From contig CM068583.1 in NCBI GenBank assembly GCA_035048485.1, forward strand, positions 21,737,341 through 21,801,340: DNA of 64,000 nucleotides, in the 5' to 3' direction. A program made the position numbers and the translations under genes. Below the pieces are notes generated by a model. The model was given only the letters and a program-made list of their open reading frames with translations, made no database searches and had not been told where the DNA came from. Origin of the DNA: Pteria penguin. Its lineage: Eukaryota; Mollusca; Bivalvia; Pterioida; Pteriidae. Shown here in pieces: positions 44,541 to 55,013 of the stretch; within the stretch, counting starts at the first letter, position 1, and each line of letters opens with the position of its first letter.

Positions 44541-44745
44541 CAAGCTTTTCTGTTGGTTTTTCCTTTTCTTTGTTTTTTTTTAGTTTTTGTTTTTTTCTTT
44601 TTTTGGTTTTTTTTAATACAAAGAGTATGAAGTATGGTAAAATTTAGACCAAGATGTAAGTTATAGTCTCATTCTATCTGCAGATACAAAAGTTCCCAGA
44701 AATGAATTCCATAGACAAGATTTTGAAGTCTGCACTTATCTGGAC

Positions 44746-45118
44746 CCGAGGTTATAAAACGTTTTAGAGCAAGACTCGGTGCTCCAAATTGAGTACGTGC
44801 TCAAACTCGAGCACGACATGAAATTCATCGAGGTTATAAAAAATTGGAGTACATCCACGCCTTTGCTCATAACCGTACTCGAAATGTAAATATGGCGGCT
44901 GGTAACAAAATTAGACGCAAACAACATCGAATTTAAATTACCAAAGTCACGGTCCCCATGTCACCGGTCAAGTCCACTTGAGGATCTCGAGGAAGGCCCA
45001 AGGTTTAGTCATGATCGAAAGCGTTTATAACCTCACCCGTACTCATACTCATGATCCGGCTTTAAATAGTGAGTAAGGATTGAAGTTTGAGTACGGGTAA
45101 AAGCTTTATAACCTTGGT
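44746..45118. mobile_element. Putative TIR element in the duplicated unit, copy 2
   Basis: Duplicate of 43178-43549, copied with the 1.57-kb unit and so not an independent insertion. Confidence 0.5.
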
Positions 45119-45827
45119 TATAGTGTTCTAATGTATATAAATTTTCAAAACAGTAGAGCGAAAACACATAGTTGTCATTGATATACATTTAAGATTTTGT
45201 TTTATTTTAGATTCGTGAAATAGTCTGATTCTGCTTGCGTGTGCGAAGGATCCCGAGTCTGACTCCCCCTGTGAACGCCCATCTGTTTTAGGCCTGTAAA
45301 TTTTTCCATAGAGTATACCGGGTAACGTAAAAAAAATAGAAGTTAAACAACTCTAGTTTTATCATTGTATGAAAAAATCTGCCATTTAAGTAAAGGCTGC
45401 TGTTATGATAAAAAGAAGAAATTATTGAAATTTCGAGTAACACAGAAAGCAGGCATTCTGCACCTTTAACAACATTAATAAATGCTTTTTCCCAATTTAT
45501 TATTTTGATATTCATTGTGTTGGGAAAGGAACACTGTCATTGTAGCACAATAGCAAATAAATGTCACGTTACACTCTTTTTCCACATTCTAATAAGTTTG
45601 CAGTTATTTTAGAAACACGTCAGTATCATCAAATAAGAGTGGAATACTGTGCTGCTGTTGGACGTTTGTGATGAAAAAGTGATGTTTAAATTTAGATCTA
45701 TGTTCAGCATTCATAGATCGTGAGAATTCAGTGTGATATGATTTACTTTTATTCGATCGCCTTTATCTGGAAAGTCTATTGTGGAAGAGGTAAAACAGTA
45801 TCAACGCTCTTCTGTATAAGAAAACAA

Positions 45828-45899
45828 GGGCTCGTCCGGGATTCGAACCCGGGACCTCTCGCACCCAAAGCGAGAATCATACCCCTAGACTAACGAGCC
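45828..45899 (-). tRNA. tRNA-Pro(UGG), one change at position 9
   Basis: Consensus copy except for G to A at position 9, outside all stems, so probably functional. T4 stop; GTAAGC leader. Confidence 0.92.
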
Positions 45900-46051
45900 G
45901 CTTACAGAATCATTTCATTCAATACAATATAAACACGGGTATGTATAATGTCATATCTCCAATTAAATTTATACTCGGATGTACGTGACATTTAAAGTTT
46001 TACAGTTCAAGATAAACGAGACGGACAGTAGTTCTCATCATAGTCGACACC

Positions 46052-46123
46052 GGCTCGTTGGTCTAGGGGTATGATTCTCGCTTAGGGTGCGAGAGGTCCC
46101 GGGTTCGAATCCCGGACGAGCCC
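46052..46123 (+). tRNA. tRNA-Pro(AGG)
   Basis: Consensus AGG copy with a long T stop (T9) within 10 nt. Confidence 0.96.
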
Positions 46124-46241
46124 TAAACTTTTTTTTTCTTTATATGATACGAAGATAGTTGAAATTTTTTCAAAAAGTTATTTTTTTTTTGTGTCATGAT
46201 ACAAATTTCGTCTGATTCTGTTTGCTGATACTAAGGCTTTA

Positions 46242-46333
46242 CAATCTTATTAAAACGCGACTTGTACTCCGTTCCTCTCCGTACGGAGAGTATCGTAGAG
46301 GAACGGAGTACAAGTCGCGTTTTAATAAGATTG
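46242..46333. mobile_element. Hairpin insertion with perfect 37-bp arms and 10-bp target duplication
   Basis: Left arm from CAATCTTATTAAAACGCGAC and its exact inverse ending GATTG at 46333, around a short central palindrome-containing loop. TAAGGCTTTA flanks both sides (46232-46241, 46334-46343). A 9-11 bp duplication is typical of Mutator-like elements, an inference from length only. Confidence 0.85.
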
Positions 46334-46699
46334 TAAGGCTTTAGGGATTGAATTCTGGATTAAACAAAGTCAGTTGTAAGTCTGCAGTTCTAAGAAAGAT
46401 AAGTTTTTGATAGGGTAGAGCGAAAAGTATCAGCGTTAATTAATTCTAGATTTATGACTTATACGAGGAAATCTAATTTATTATGATGTATGAAAAATGA
46501 TAGAAGATAAACAGATGAATGCATTCAACACTGTTTGCTTCGTTGATATACTCCTTTTTCTAACTTGTAACTTTGATATTCTTTGTGGACCACTTTCATA
46601 ACAGTAAAAGGCAGATAATTATCAAGTGTATTCGCAATGTACCCTATTAATGGTATAGCTAAGAGAAAGAAAGAACCATCCCCCTACAAAGGATTGAAA

Positions 46700-46960
46700 C
46701 ATAGCAAACATCCTCCCCTACCCCCCCCCCCCCAAAAAAAAAAACCCCCCAATAAACATAAATAAAAACAAACACAAAACCCACAAACTAAAACATAACA
46801 AAAATACTCCAAAACAAAAATAGAAAACAACCTCCAAACAAATAAAAAACAAACACCCCAAAATAAACAAGCAATCAAACTGAAAAGCAAAACAAAAACA
46901 AATGATAGATAAATAAAAAGGTAAATAAGAAAATAAATAAATAAGATACACCAATAATGA
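46700..46960. repeat. A/C-rich low-complexity tract
   Basis: Poly-C and poly-A runs followed by AAACAAAA and AAATAAAT-type repeats. The minus-strand Phe/Leu/Cys-rich open frames are artefacts. Confidence 0.85.
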
Positions 46961-47135
46961 ATAAAAGCACACATTTTAACAGTATTCAAATGAAAACTGC
47001 CAAGCAGATTATTTTCCCCTCTATTCCACCAATGCACCATATAGAGAAAGATTTAGTAATTTAACCTTGTCTATCATGTCAAAATTACAGGTAAAAAGAA
47101 GATAATTTTTTTTTATAAGTTTTCTTAAGACAAAA

Positions 47136-47270
47136 GCCGGTGTAATTCAGTGAATAAAGTGCTCGACTCGTAACCGAAAGGTCCCGGGTTCGACTCCTAC
47201 CATGAGCACAACGGTTTTCTGTCTTGAGGATAAGACAAAGAAAATTGAGGTCTTGCTGAATCCTGTGGTA
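47136..47270 (+). mobile_element. SINE (family A) 5' fragment
   Basis: The tRNA-like head is clear (GCCGGTGTAATTCAGTGAAT, B box 'gggttcgactcct'); the body is cut after 'gaggtcttgctgaatcctgt'. Confidence 0.7.
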
Positions 47271-47581
47271 CTTAGAAATTCAGATACAGAATGCCTAGCA
47301 TTTCCCACTGGCTCTTTGATCTTTTAGGGCTGGAAACCCCTCCCCTTTCCGGAGCGAAATGTGTAAAAAACATTCATAATAGGCGGTTGAAACTCCCCTT
47401 TCAAAGATTTCTAGATCCATCTATGCCTTACTTGCTGTAAAGGACAATATTTAGGGAAGTGTTTTGTATATACATGTACCACCTTTTACTGTACTGGTAC
47501 TATACATTGAGGCTTGGGTTACATTTTGTGTGAACACAGATTTGCGTGTGATAAAAAATCACACATACAAAAGAAAAACAA

Positions 47582-47653
47582 GGGCTCGTCCGGGATTCGA
47601 ACCCGGGACCTCTCGCACCCAAAGCGAGAATCATACCCCTAGACCAACGAGCC
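47582..47653 (-). tRNA. tRNA-Pro(UGG)
   Basis: Consensus UGG copy; GTAAGC leader; T5 stop. Divergent from 47796. Confidence 0.96.
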
Positions 47654-47795
47654 GCTTACCTATTTTCTTTGTATATATAGCAACACAGGTAATCATACGC
47701 GCATAAGATCAATATACATGAATTACATCTAAAATTAGATGTTATACATACGTGAGATTTAACTGAAAACTCACGTGGCAGATTAGATATCTGTC

Positions 47796-47867
47796 GGCTC
47801 GTTGGTCTAGGGGTATGATTCTCGCTTCGGGTGCGAGAGGTCCCGGGTTCGACTCCCGGACGAGCCC
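47796..47867 (+). tRNA. tRNA-Pro(CGG)
   Basis: Identical to 34479 including the T loop TTCGACT. TCACGTGGCA ends 16 bp upstream. Right edge of the cluster. Confidence 0.96.
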
Positions 47868-48129
47868 AAATTTTGTCAGTTTCTCAAAGAGAGGGTTGGC
47901 CACTTCACAAGACATTATGTGAGAGGCAGAGAAAACTCAATTTGAACATTTTCTGTTTCTTATCACTTTAATAAATGAAATTTTCAAATCTCTCTTACCA
48001 ATCAATTGATACAATCTGGATATGTAAATAATATTTGAATGATATGTTTTTGAATTTATGACAAATAATTTATTTATGATTTGTTTATTTTTATTTATTT
48101 ATTTATTAATAGTTTTTTGTTTGGTATTT

Positions 48130-49040
48130 TTCAGCTCATCGGGACGAATGTCCGGAGAGCTACTGTCATATCCCGGCGTCTTTGTAGTTGTTGTCGTTGT
48201 CGTCGTCCGTAGACAAAAACATGGATCATAACTTTAGAACCATATTTTAATACACTGTATTTCACATATATATTCCTTATGACAAGACCTTTGATTATGT
48301 ATCTTTTTTTTACATTTTGACTTTGACCATGAAGACTGACCTACTTAGACAAAAGCTTTAACCTGGACCATAGCTTTAGAACCATTGGAGACAGGGATTT
48401 AATATGTCATATGTGTGTTCCTTGTCCCAAGACCTTTCATTGGGTATCAAAATTTTTGACCTTGTGGCCTTGACCTTGAAATTTGGCAGAAACCTGGATC
48501 ATACCTTTAGAACTATTAGAGACATAGCTTTAATATTTCACAGATGTATTCCTTGTGCCAAGACCTTGGGTGCTTAAACTTTTGACCTTGTGACCTTGAC
48601 GTCCTCTTAAAAACTTTAACCTTGGTCCTAACTTAGGTACAGTAAGAGATAGGGCTTAAATATTTCATGTGTATATTCCTTGTAATAAGACCTTTCATCA
48701 TGTATCAATTGTTTTTACGTTTTGTCCTTGATCTTTGAAAACTGACCTACTTAGACAAAAACTTTAACCTGTATCATAACATTAGAACAATTAGAGACAG
48801 GGTTTTAAAATTTCATATGTGTATTCCTTAAGTCAAGACCTTTCATTGGGTACTAAAACTTTTAACCTTGTAATGTTGGAATTTGACCTACTTTAAAAAG
48901 AACTTTTACCTTAATCTTAACTTATGAATAGTAAGAGCCGCTTAAATATTTCATATCTGTATTTCTTGTGGCAAGGCCTTTCGTTACGTATAATTTTTTT
49001 TTTACGTTTTGACCTTAACCTTGAAGATTTACGTTCTTAC
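48130..49040. repeat. Divergent tandem repeat, about 130-145 bp unit
   Basis: Recurring blocks 'ctttagaaccattggagaca', 'tattccttgtgacaagacct' and 'gaccttgaccttgaa' appear five to six times at 130-145 bp spacing. The 5' edge 'gctcatcgggacgaatgtcc' with 'gtcgttgtcgtcgtccg' looks like a shared terminal motif of a dispersed bivalve-type repeat. Not coding. Confidence 0.75.
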
Positions 49041-49448
49041 AAAAACAAAATGCTAATTCAATTTGGTATTCACCCGCGAGCTCTGTTGTCTTCTGACAAC
49101 TCTTGTTCTATCAGGATTGTTTTGTATACGAGATTTAGCAATGAAGACCACCATGTAGAGAAACTACTGTTGTTCTATACACAGGGTTTTTATACAAAAG
49201 CGTGATCAGTGATGTTCATAATTGAATGTATGAAATCAGAAGTTGTCAATAACATTTTACCGACTGTTTAACCAATTATGTAAAATTCCGATAGGTTGAT
49301 AAATAACAAAGTATCTGTATGTACAGATTCAGAATAAATCTGGGAACACTGAAAGTTACTTTTCGATTGTTACAGCGAATTTAGTACTTCATTGATTTTC
49401 TATGATCCCTGGGGTCCATTGTAAGAGGTGTCAGGTGTGTGGTACATG

Positions 49449-50640
49449 TAATTGTAAAAACAAGAGGCCCAAGTGGACCTATATCGCTCACCTGAGCACA
49501 AAGTGCATATTTACAAGCAAGCAAGAAATTCTGTGCAGGGGTTCTGGAGCCTGGAGAGGAAGATGAAAATGTGTCAATGAAACAGAGCCAATGGCGGCCA
49601 TCTCGGATTACGGATCGGCATGAAAAACCTATACTTGGTAGAGGACCTTGAGTACTTACTTTCTATGCAGTTTGGTGAAATTTTGTGCAGTGGTTCTGGA
49701 GAAGTTGAAAATGTGTCAACCAATCAGAGTCAATGGCGGCCATCTTGGATCACGGATCGGCATAAAAAACACCAAACTTGGTTGAGGACCTTGAGTACTT
49801 ACTTCCTATGCAGTTTGATGAATTTCTGTGCAGTGGTTCTGGAGAAGAAGTCGAAAATGTGTCAACCAATCAGAGTCAATGGCGGCCATCTTGGATCACG
49901 GATCGGCATAAAAAACAAAACTGTGGTAGAGGATGTTGAGTACTTACTTTCCATGAAGTTTGATGTAATTCTATGCAGCAGTTCTGGAGAAGAAGTCGAA
50001 AATGTGTCAGCCAATCAGAGCCAATGGCGGCGATCTTGGATTACGGATCGGCATATATAAAAAACACAAACTTGGTAGAGGACCTTGAGTACTTACTTCC
50101 TATGAAGTTTGGTGAAATACTGTGCAGCAGTTCTGGAGAAGAAGTCGAAAATGTGTCAACCAATCAGGGCCAATGGCGGCCATCTTGGATTACGGATCGG
50201 CAAAAAAACACAAACTTGGTAGAGGACCTTGAGTACTTACTTCCTATGAAGTTTGGTGAAATTCTGTGCAGCAGTTCTGGAGAAGAAGTCGAAAATGTGT
50301 CAACCAATCAGAGCCAATGGCGGCCATCTTGGATCACGGATCGGCATAAAAAACACAAACTTTGTAGAGGACTTTGAGTACTTACTTCCTATGAAGTTTA
50401 GTGAAATTCTGTGTAGCACTTCTGGAGGAGAAGTCGAAAATGTGTCAACCAATCAGAGCCAATGGCGGCCATCTTGGATCACGGATCGGCATAAAAAACA
50501 CAAACTTTGTAGAGGACCTTGAGTACTTACTTCCTATGGAGTTTGGTGAAATTTTGTGCAGCGGTTCTGGAGAAGAAGTCGAAAATGTAGAAAAGTTAAC
50601 GACGGACGACGGACGCTGCACTATGACAATAAAAAACTAA
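49449..50640. repeat. Tandem repeat, about 145-bp unit, seven copies
   Basis: After the edge motif 'gaggcccaagtggacctata' come units with CGGATCGGCA at 49611, 49753, 49899, 50044, 50193, 50338 and 50482 (142-149 bp steps). Each unit holds ATGGCGGCCAT(C/T)TTGGAT and 'tcgaaaatgtgtcaaccaat'. The block ends with 'cgacggacgacggacgctgc'. Long open frames (up to 146 codons) shift frame between copies, so they come from the repeat and are not genes. Confidence 0.9.
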
Positions 50641-51090
50641 TCCAAAATACGATACTCGTGTTCTTGGCATGGGGATCTTTATAAGTTTACAAAAATATGG
50701 TCTTGATAATAAATGATAATAAATGATAAATTTGATCCAGAGAAGGATTACCCCCTCACTTTTGATGGAAATTTTTCCAAGAAGGTAATTTTGACTATTT
50801 GTGTATGTGGAAACCCAGCATCCCATTCATAGAAAAAAATTAACCTCCAAAAAGGAGAGATCCTCTACCCATTTTCAATGTTGTTGGCTCGGCCTTTGAA
50901 TAACTAATAGATAACAAGAGATAAAATTAGAGTAAAAAAACCGAGCAGACAAATTAAAGCACAAAATTTCAGGAAGAAGGTCAATATGCAACTTATACCA
51001 ATTATCACATTTTGCACTCGGCAGATCAGAAAGAAGTTTGCACTGCAATTTGATGCAATTCGAATTTTATCAATAGACATGTCACACTGT

Positions 51091-51951
51091 CACTAGTTTA
51101 TACCACGAGTTTAGGACTACCACTAGTTTTTACGACGAGTTTAGGACTATCACTAGTTTATACCACGAGTTTAGGACTATCACTAGTTTGTAACACGAGT
51201 TTAGGACTATCATTAGGTTGTACCACGAGTTTACCACTACCACTAGTTTATACCACGAGTTTAACCCTACCACTAGTTTATATCACGAGTTTTGGACTAT
51301 CACTAGTTTATACCACGAGTTTGGGACTATCACTAGTTTATACCACGAGCTTAGGACTATCACTAGTTTATACCACGAACTTAGGACTATCACTAGTTTA
51401 TACCACGAGTTTAGGACTATCACTAGTTTATACCACGAGCTTAGGACTATCACTAGTTTATACCACGAACTTAGGACTATCACTAGTTTATACCACGAGC
51501 TTAGGACTATCACTAGTTTATACCACGAGTTTAGGACTATCACTAGTTTATACCACGAGTTTACCACTACCACTAATTTATACCACGAGCTTATGACTAT
51601 CACTTGTTTATACCACGAGTTTAGGACCATCACTAGTTTATACCACGAGTTTACCACTACCACTTGTTTATACCACGAGCTTAGGACTATCACTAGTTTA
51701 TACCACGAGTTTATGACTATCACTAGTTTACACCACGAGTTTAGGACTATCACTAGTTTATACCACGAGTTTAAGACTACCACTAATTTATACCACGAGT
51801 TTAGGACTATCTCTAGTTAGTACCACGAGTTTAGGACCATCACCAGTTTATACCACGAGTTTAGGACTATCACTAGTTTGTACCACGAGTTTAGGACTAT
51901 CACTAATTTATACCACGAGTTTAGGACTATCACCAGTTTGTACTACGAGTT
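51091..51951. repeat. Minisatellite, exactly 30-bp unit, about 28.7 copies
   Basis: The unit is CACTAGTTTATACCACGAGT then TTAGGACTAT. No indel occurs across about 28 units; only point variants. Because 30 is divisible by three, frames stay open on both strands (200 and 166 codons). I judge these repeat artefacts since there is no start context or flanking exon signal. Confidence 0.95.
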
Positions 51952-53241
51952 GAAGAGAGTTACCACTCGCCACGACGCCTCAGTCACCGTGCTGGGCTCG
52001 AACTGATTTCTTTATATGTCATGGAAAGGTTACTTCATATCGTCTGTATTCGGCAAGCAGTGAAAAAAATATTAAACGATTTTTTAAAAGCCTCTGTCAT
52101 AGTTTCACGAGTTATGATAAGTTAAGTTTACAATTGGCCACAACTTTTAAGTGTTTATGCTTAAATCGAACCATTACCGTAATCCTCTCTTCTATCGCCA
52201 GTAATTGTCAAGCAACCAACTGGTGACAGAGTGACAAGGGCTTAGAAAACTCCTATTTATGAGTAGAAAGAAAAGTATTTATCCGTGATTTTAACTAAAT
52301 ATGTCCGAAATCTAATTCACTGCAACTAATCGAGGTCTTTATTCATGCATACCCTCGGATACTTACGGTCCACCAATAGCTATGCAAACATATCCTTAAT
52401 TAGTTCAGTTTAAAAAAAACCTGCTGATGTGTTAGGCCTATTCAAACAATAAAGTGAATTACATTTAATATTTTGTATAATACGCGTTTGGCTTATAATG
52501 CTTCTTTTGTAATAAAAATAGATACTAGTGCATTACAAAGATGGACAGATTTATCTAAAATGTCTTTTGTGCGCTAGTACATAAACTTTATTTTGGTCGA
52601 GTTACGATCATATCTTGTTCATTAATTCTAGTAAATTCTTCTTTACCCTGACCTTGTAAACCTATTGCAATAGACTGCCCCCGGAATCGAAATACAGATA
52701 TTTTGGGTCGATTGTTTGTATTTATGATCAAGGAAACTTTTATGATTTAATGAACTATTTAAAATCAAATAAATGACGTCATAAATTTCATTGAGGTGTA
52801 TTCCTAATGGCTAGATCTCTCAAATGTAACAGTCTGACACTAGCCGGGATCAAACAAACCTTACTACTGACTAGTTAAACAAGATAGAGCAGTAATATCT
52901 CGCATGCAGAGGTAAATGTCACGTGACGACGCTTCCTAAGGTACCAAATTTCAACTAGATGACCTACACCTTTACCTTTATTTCGCAAAATATTCATATT
53001 TATAGAGACATTTGTTTCACCATAAATGTATTCAGTTATCTTTGCGTTTGGATAGAAATTCAAATCCCAAAACACTTGAAGAGTCCATGACCGTTTATTT
53101 CACCACCTCGCCTAAGGAAATAATTCACAAGTGTCCTGTATCTATAAATTGGTCGCTCCATGTAATTCATTATACTCTCTGGATTGCTAAGTACTTCATA
53201 GATAAGGCATGGGACATAAACCAAGATATTGTCTAACAAAG
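51952..53241. other. Upstream region of lectin gene 1, nothing recognised
   Basis: AT-rich sequence with no repeat family or RNA gene seen. The 5' UTR and promoter of the lectin gene at 53242 should lie near its right end; no TATA box can be assigned with confidence. Confidence 0.5.
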
Positions 53242-53438
53242 ATGAGTGCATATATATTCTCCATAGCCTTTGTTGTCGTTTTCGCAGATTGTGTACTGGC
53301 CACCAAAAATCCGTGTCCAGAACACTGGGCATACTATGATGGTAACTGCTTTTATTTTTCAATACATTCTGCAGAGAGATGGGATGAAGCACAAGTGAGT
53401 GAAAAAGATATTTTTGAAAATTCAAACCTTTTATTAAC

Positions 53439-53487
<49 letters not shown>

Positions 53488-55013
53488 TATTCAGTATGTA
53501 CCATTTATAGATTTTGATAATCACGAAAATAAAATGCGAAATAAACATGCAATATAAAGCGTTTCCTCTCTGGTACATTGTAAACTAAAATACATGCATT
53601 GTAACTTGAAGATGAAATAACATTGTATAAGACTTGTTACAGTATCACAATATCAGAAAGCCTAGAAGAACTCTTCTTTATCTGCATTATGTTATATACA
53701 CTATACAAGGATTCTTGTCTGAGATTTGGCAATTTTATTACTACTTATGCCAATAAAACTTTATGATGGATTATGTTTTGCTTTTTTTCAAATAGCAAAT
53801 TTGTCGACAAAACCATAACTCCCACCTGGTGACCATCGACAATGAGGTAAAAAATGACTTTATCAGAGGTATCCTGGAAATACTTGTAGGTAAAATATAC
53901 TTATATTAAATATAGAACATATATACCTTTTAATGTTGTATTCCATATGCGCATTTCGACAAATTAAGTCTCTTGAGTGATGCTCGTGGCCGAATGCTTG
54001 GAATTCTCATAATATATTATTATTTGAAGAGCAGTGTTGAAGTCAAAATTACCGAAAAGTTTACCAGCCTTGAATAGATATACAAAAGCTTTGAGAAAAT
54101 AAAACTATGAAATGAAAAGGAACAAAGTGTATTAGAGCTTAAACAAGGTTCTTCATCTTAACCAAATCGCTTAATGTTTCCATTTTGAGATTTTCATATA
54201 CTAGTATATATTTATTGAGAAAAGGTGGCAGGGGATGCTTACATATTTTTTTCTTCAGAAGTCTGTATTTTCCCATATTATTCCTATTTTTCATGACAGA
54301 GTTCTGATATTGATGGCTCAGTACCCGATATATGCGTGCTAGGTATTTTATTAATATTACCTATTGGTCAAATGCAATGACAGATCTCTAATATTTTAAT
54401 ATTTTTGCGAAATATTTTTATTAAGGAGATCAACGTGTCCATTGGGTAGGCGGTACTGATTCTCTCAGTGAAGGAATATGGACATGGGTAGAATCCGACT
54501 CTCTGATTGGTCCATACACTCACTGGGGACCCGGATATCCACAAAATGCTACTTCTTCACACGACTGCATGGTGACTAACCTTTTGAATGGTCAACTGAT
54601 ATGGAGGGACCGGCCATGTAACTTGCATTATAACTACATTTGTGAATTCAGGTAAAATTGTTTGACTGGTCAAAAGAGGAAACGTTACCTTTACTGACTG
54701 ATACCTTTTAGTGCTTATTTAGAACATTTGCGTACATACTACGTGCGGTTTGTGACTTTATATACATTGTCACTTGACATGTGTGATTCGGCAAGTATCG
54801 CTATCAGAGGGCGCAAGTTCGCAATGTGAAATGTCGTCTGGCCATCAATCTACCATCTGGTAGAGGTTGGCATTATTATCGACAAAATCTGAGTTTAGAA
54901 TAAAACTGAATGAAAACACAAATGTATTCCACAAACTTACTTATCATGTGGTCAAATCTTTGTCTTTTTGTTTCAGGGCACCTGAAATTGACGGCTCCAT
55001 CGTCGGAAAATGA
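53242..55013 (+). CDS. Secreted single-domain C-type lectin, gene 1 of tandem pair (169 aa)
   Basis: Exons: 53242-53394, 53796-53889, 54426-54651, 54977-55013; GT-AG introns, phases 0, 1, 2, total 510 nt. A signal peptide covers about residues 1-20 (hydrophobic IFSIAFVVVF). The mature part is one long-form C-type lectin-like domain: NPCPEHWAYYDGNCFYFS, then SHLVTIDNE, HWVGGTD, IWRDRPC and YICEFR, with the six cysteines expected. The calcium/sugar-site motifs are not canonical: the EPN position reads YPQ (WGPGYPQN) and WND reads WRD, so sugar choice cannot be inferred. The short tail ends IVGK. There is no membrane segment, so it is likely secreted. The start at 53242 was chosen over an in-frame ATG at 53209 because it opens directly into the signal peptide. 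Confidence 0.93.
53439..53487. repeat. (ATC)n microsatellite in intron 1 of lectin gene 1
   Basis: About 16 ATC trinucleotides downstream of the exon 1 donor; the open frame running through it is intron. Confidence 0.95.

Larger units (their letters stand above)
42630..45790. repeat. Two tandem copies of a 1.57-kb unit carrying a divergent tRNA-Pro pair
   Basis: About 42630-44200 and 44200-45790 are near identical, including a tRNA pair, a T-rich tract, a MITE-like insert and the same open frames (63-codon frame at 43168 and 44736, offset 1568). The older region 40.2-42.6 kb matches parts of the unit at lower identity ('gatattcattgtgttgggaa', 'ggaacactgtc'). Confidence 0.9.

Noticed and set aside
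46684..47040. 118-codon hydrophobic minus-strand frame as a membrane protein
   Set aside because: Its Phe/Leu/Cys content comes from an A-rich low-complexity tract on the plus strand.
49620..50522. Overlapping open frames of 80-146 codons with repeated peptides
   Set aside because: They follow the 145-bp tandem repeat, change frame between copies and have no splice or start support.
51218..51820. 200-codon repeat protein (SLYHEFRTIT units)
   Set aside because: A by-product of a 30-bp period; the opposite strand is equally open, and no gene signals flank it.
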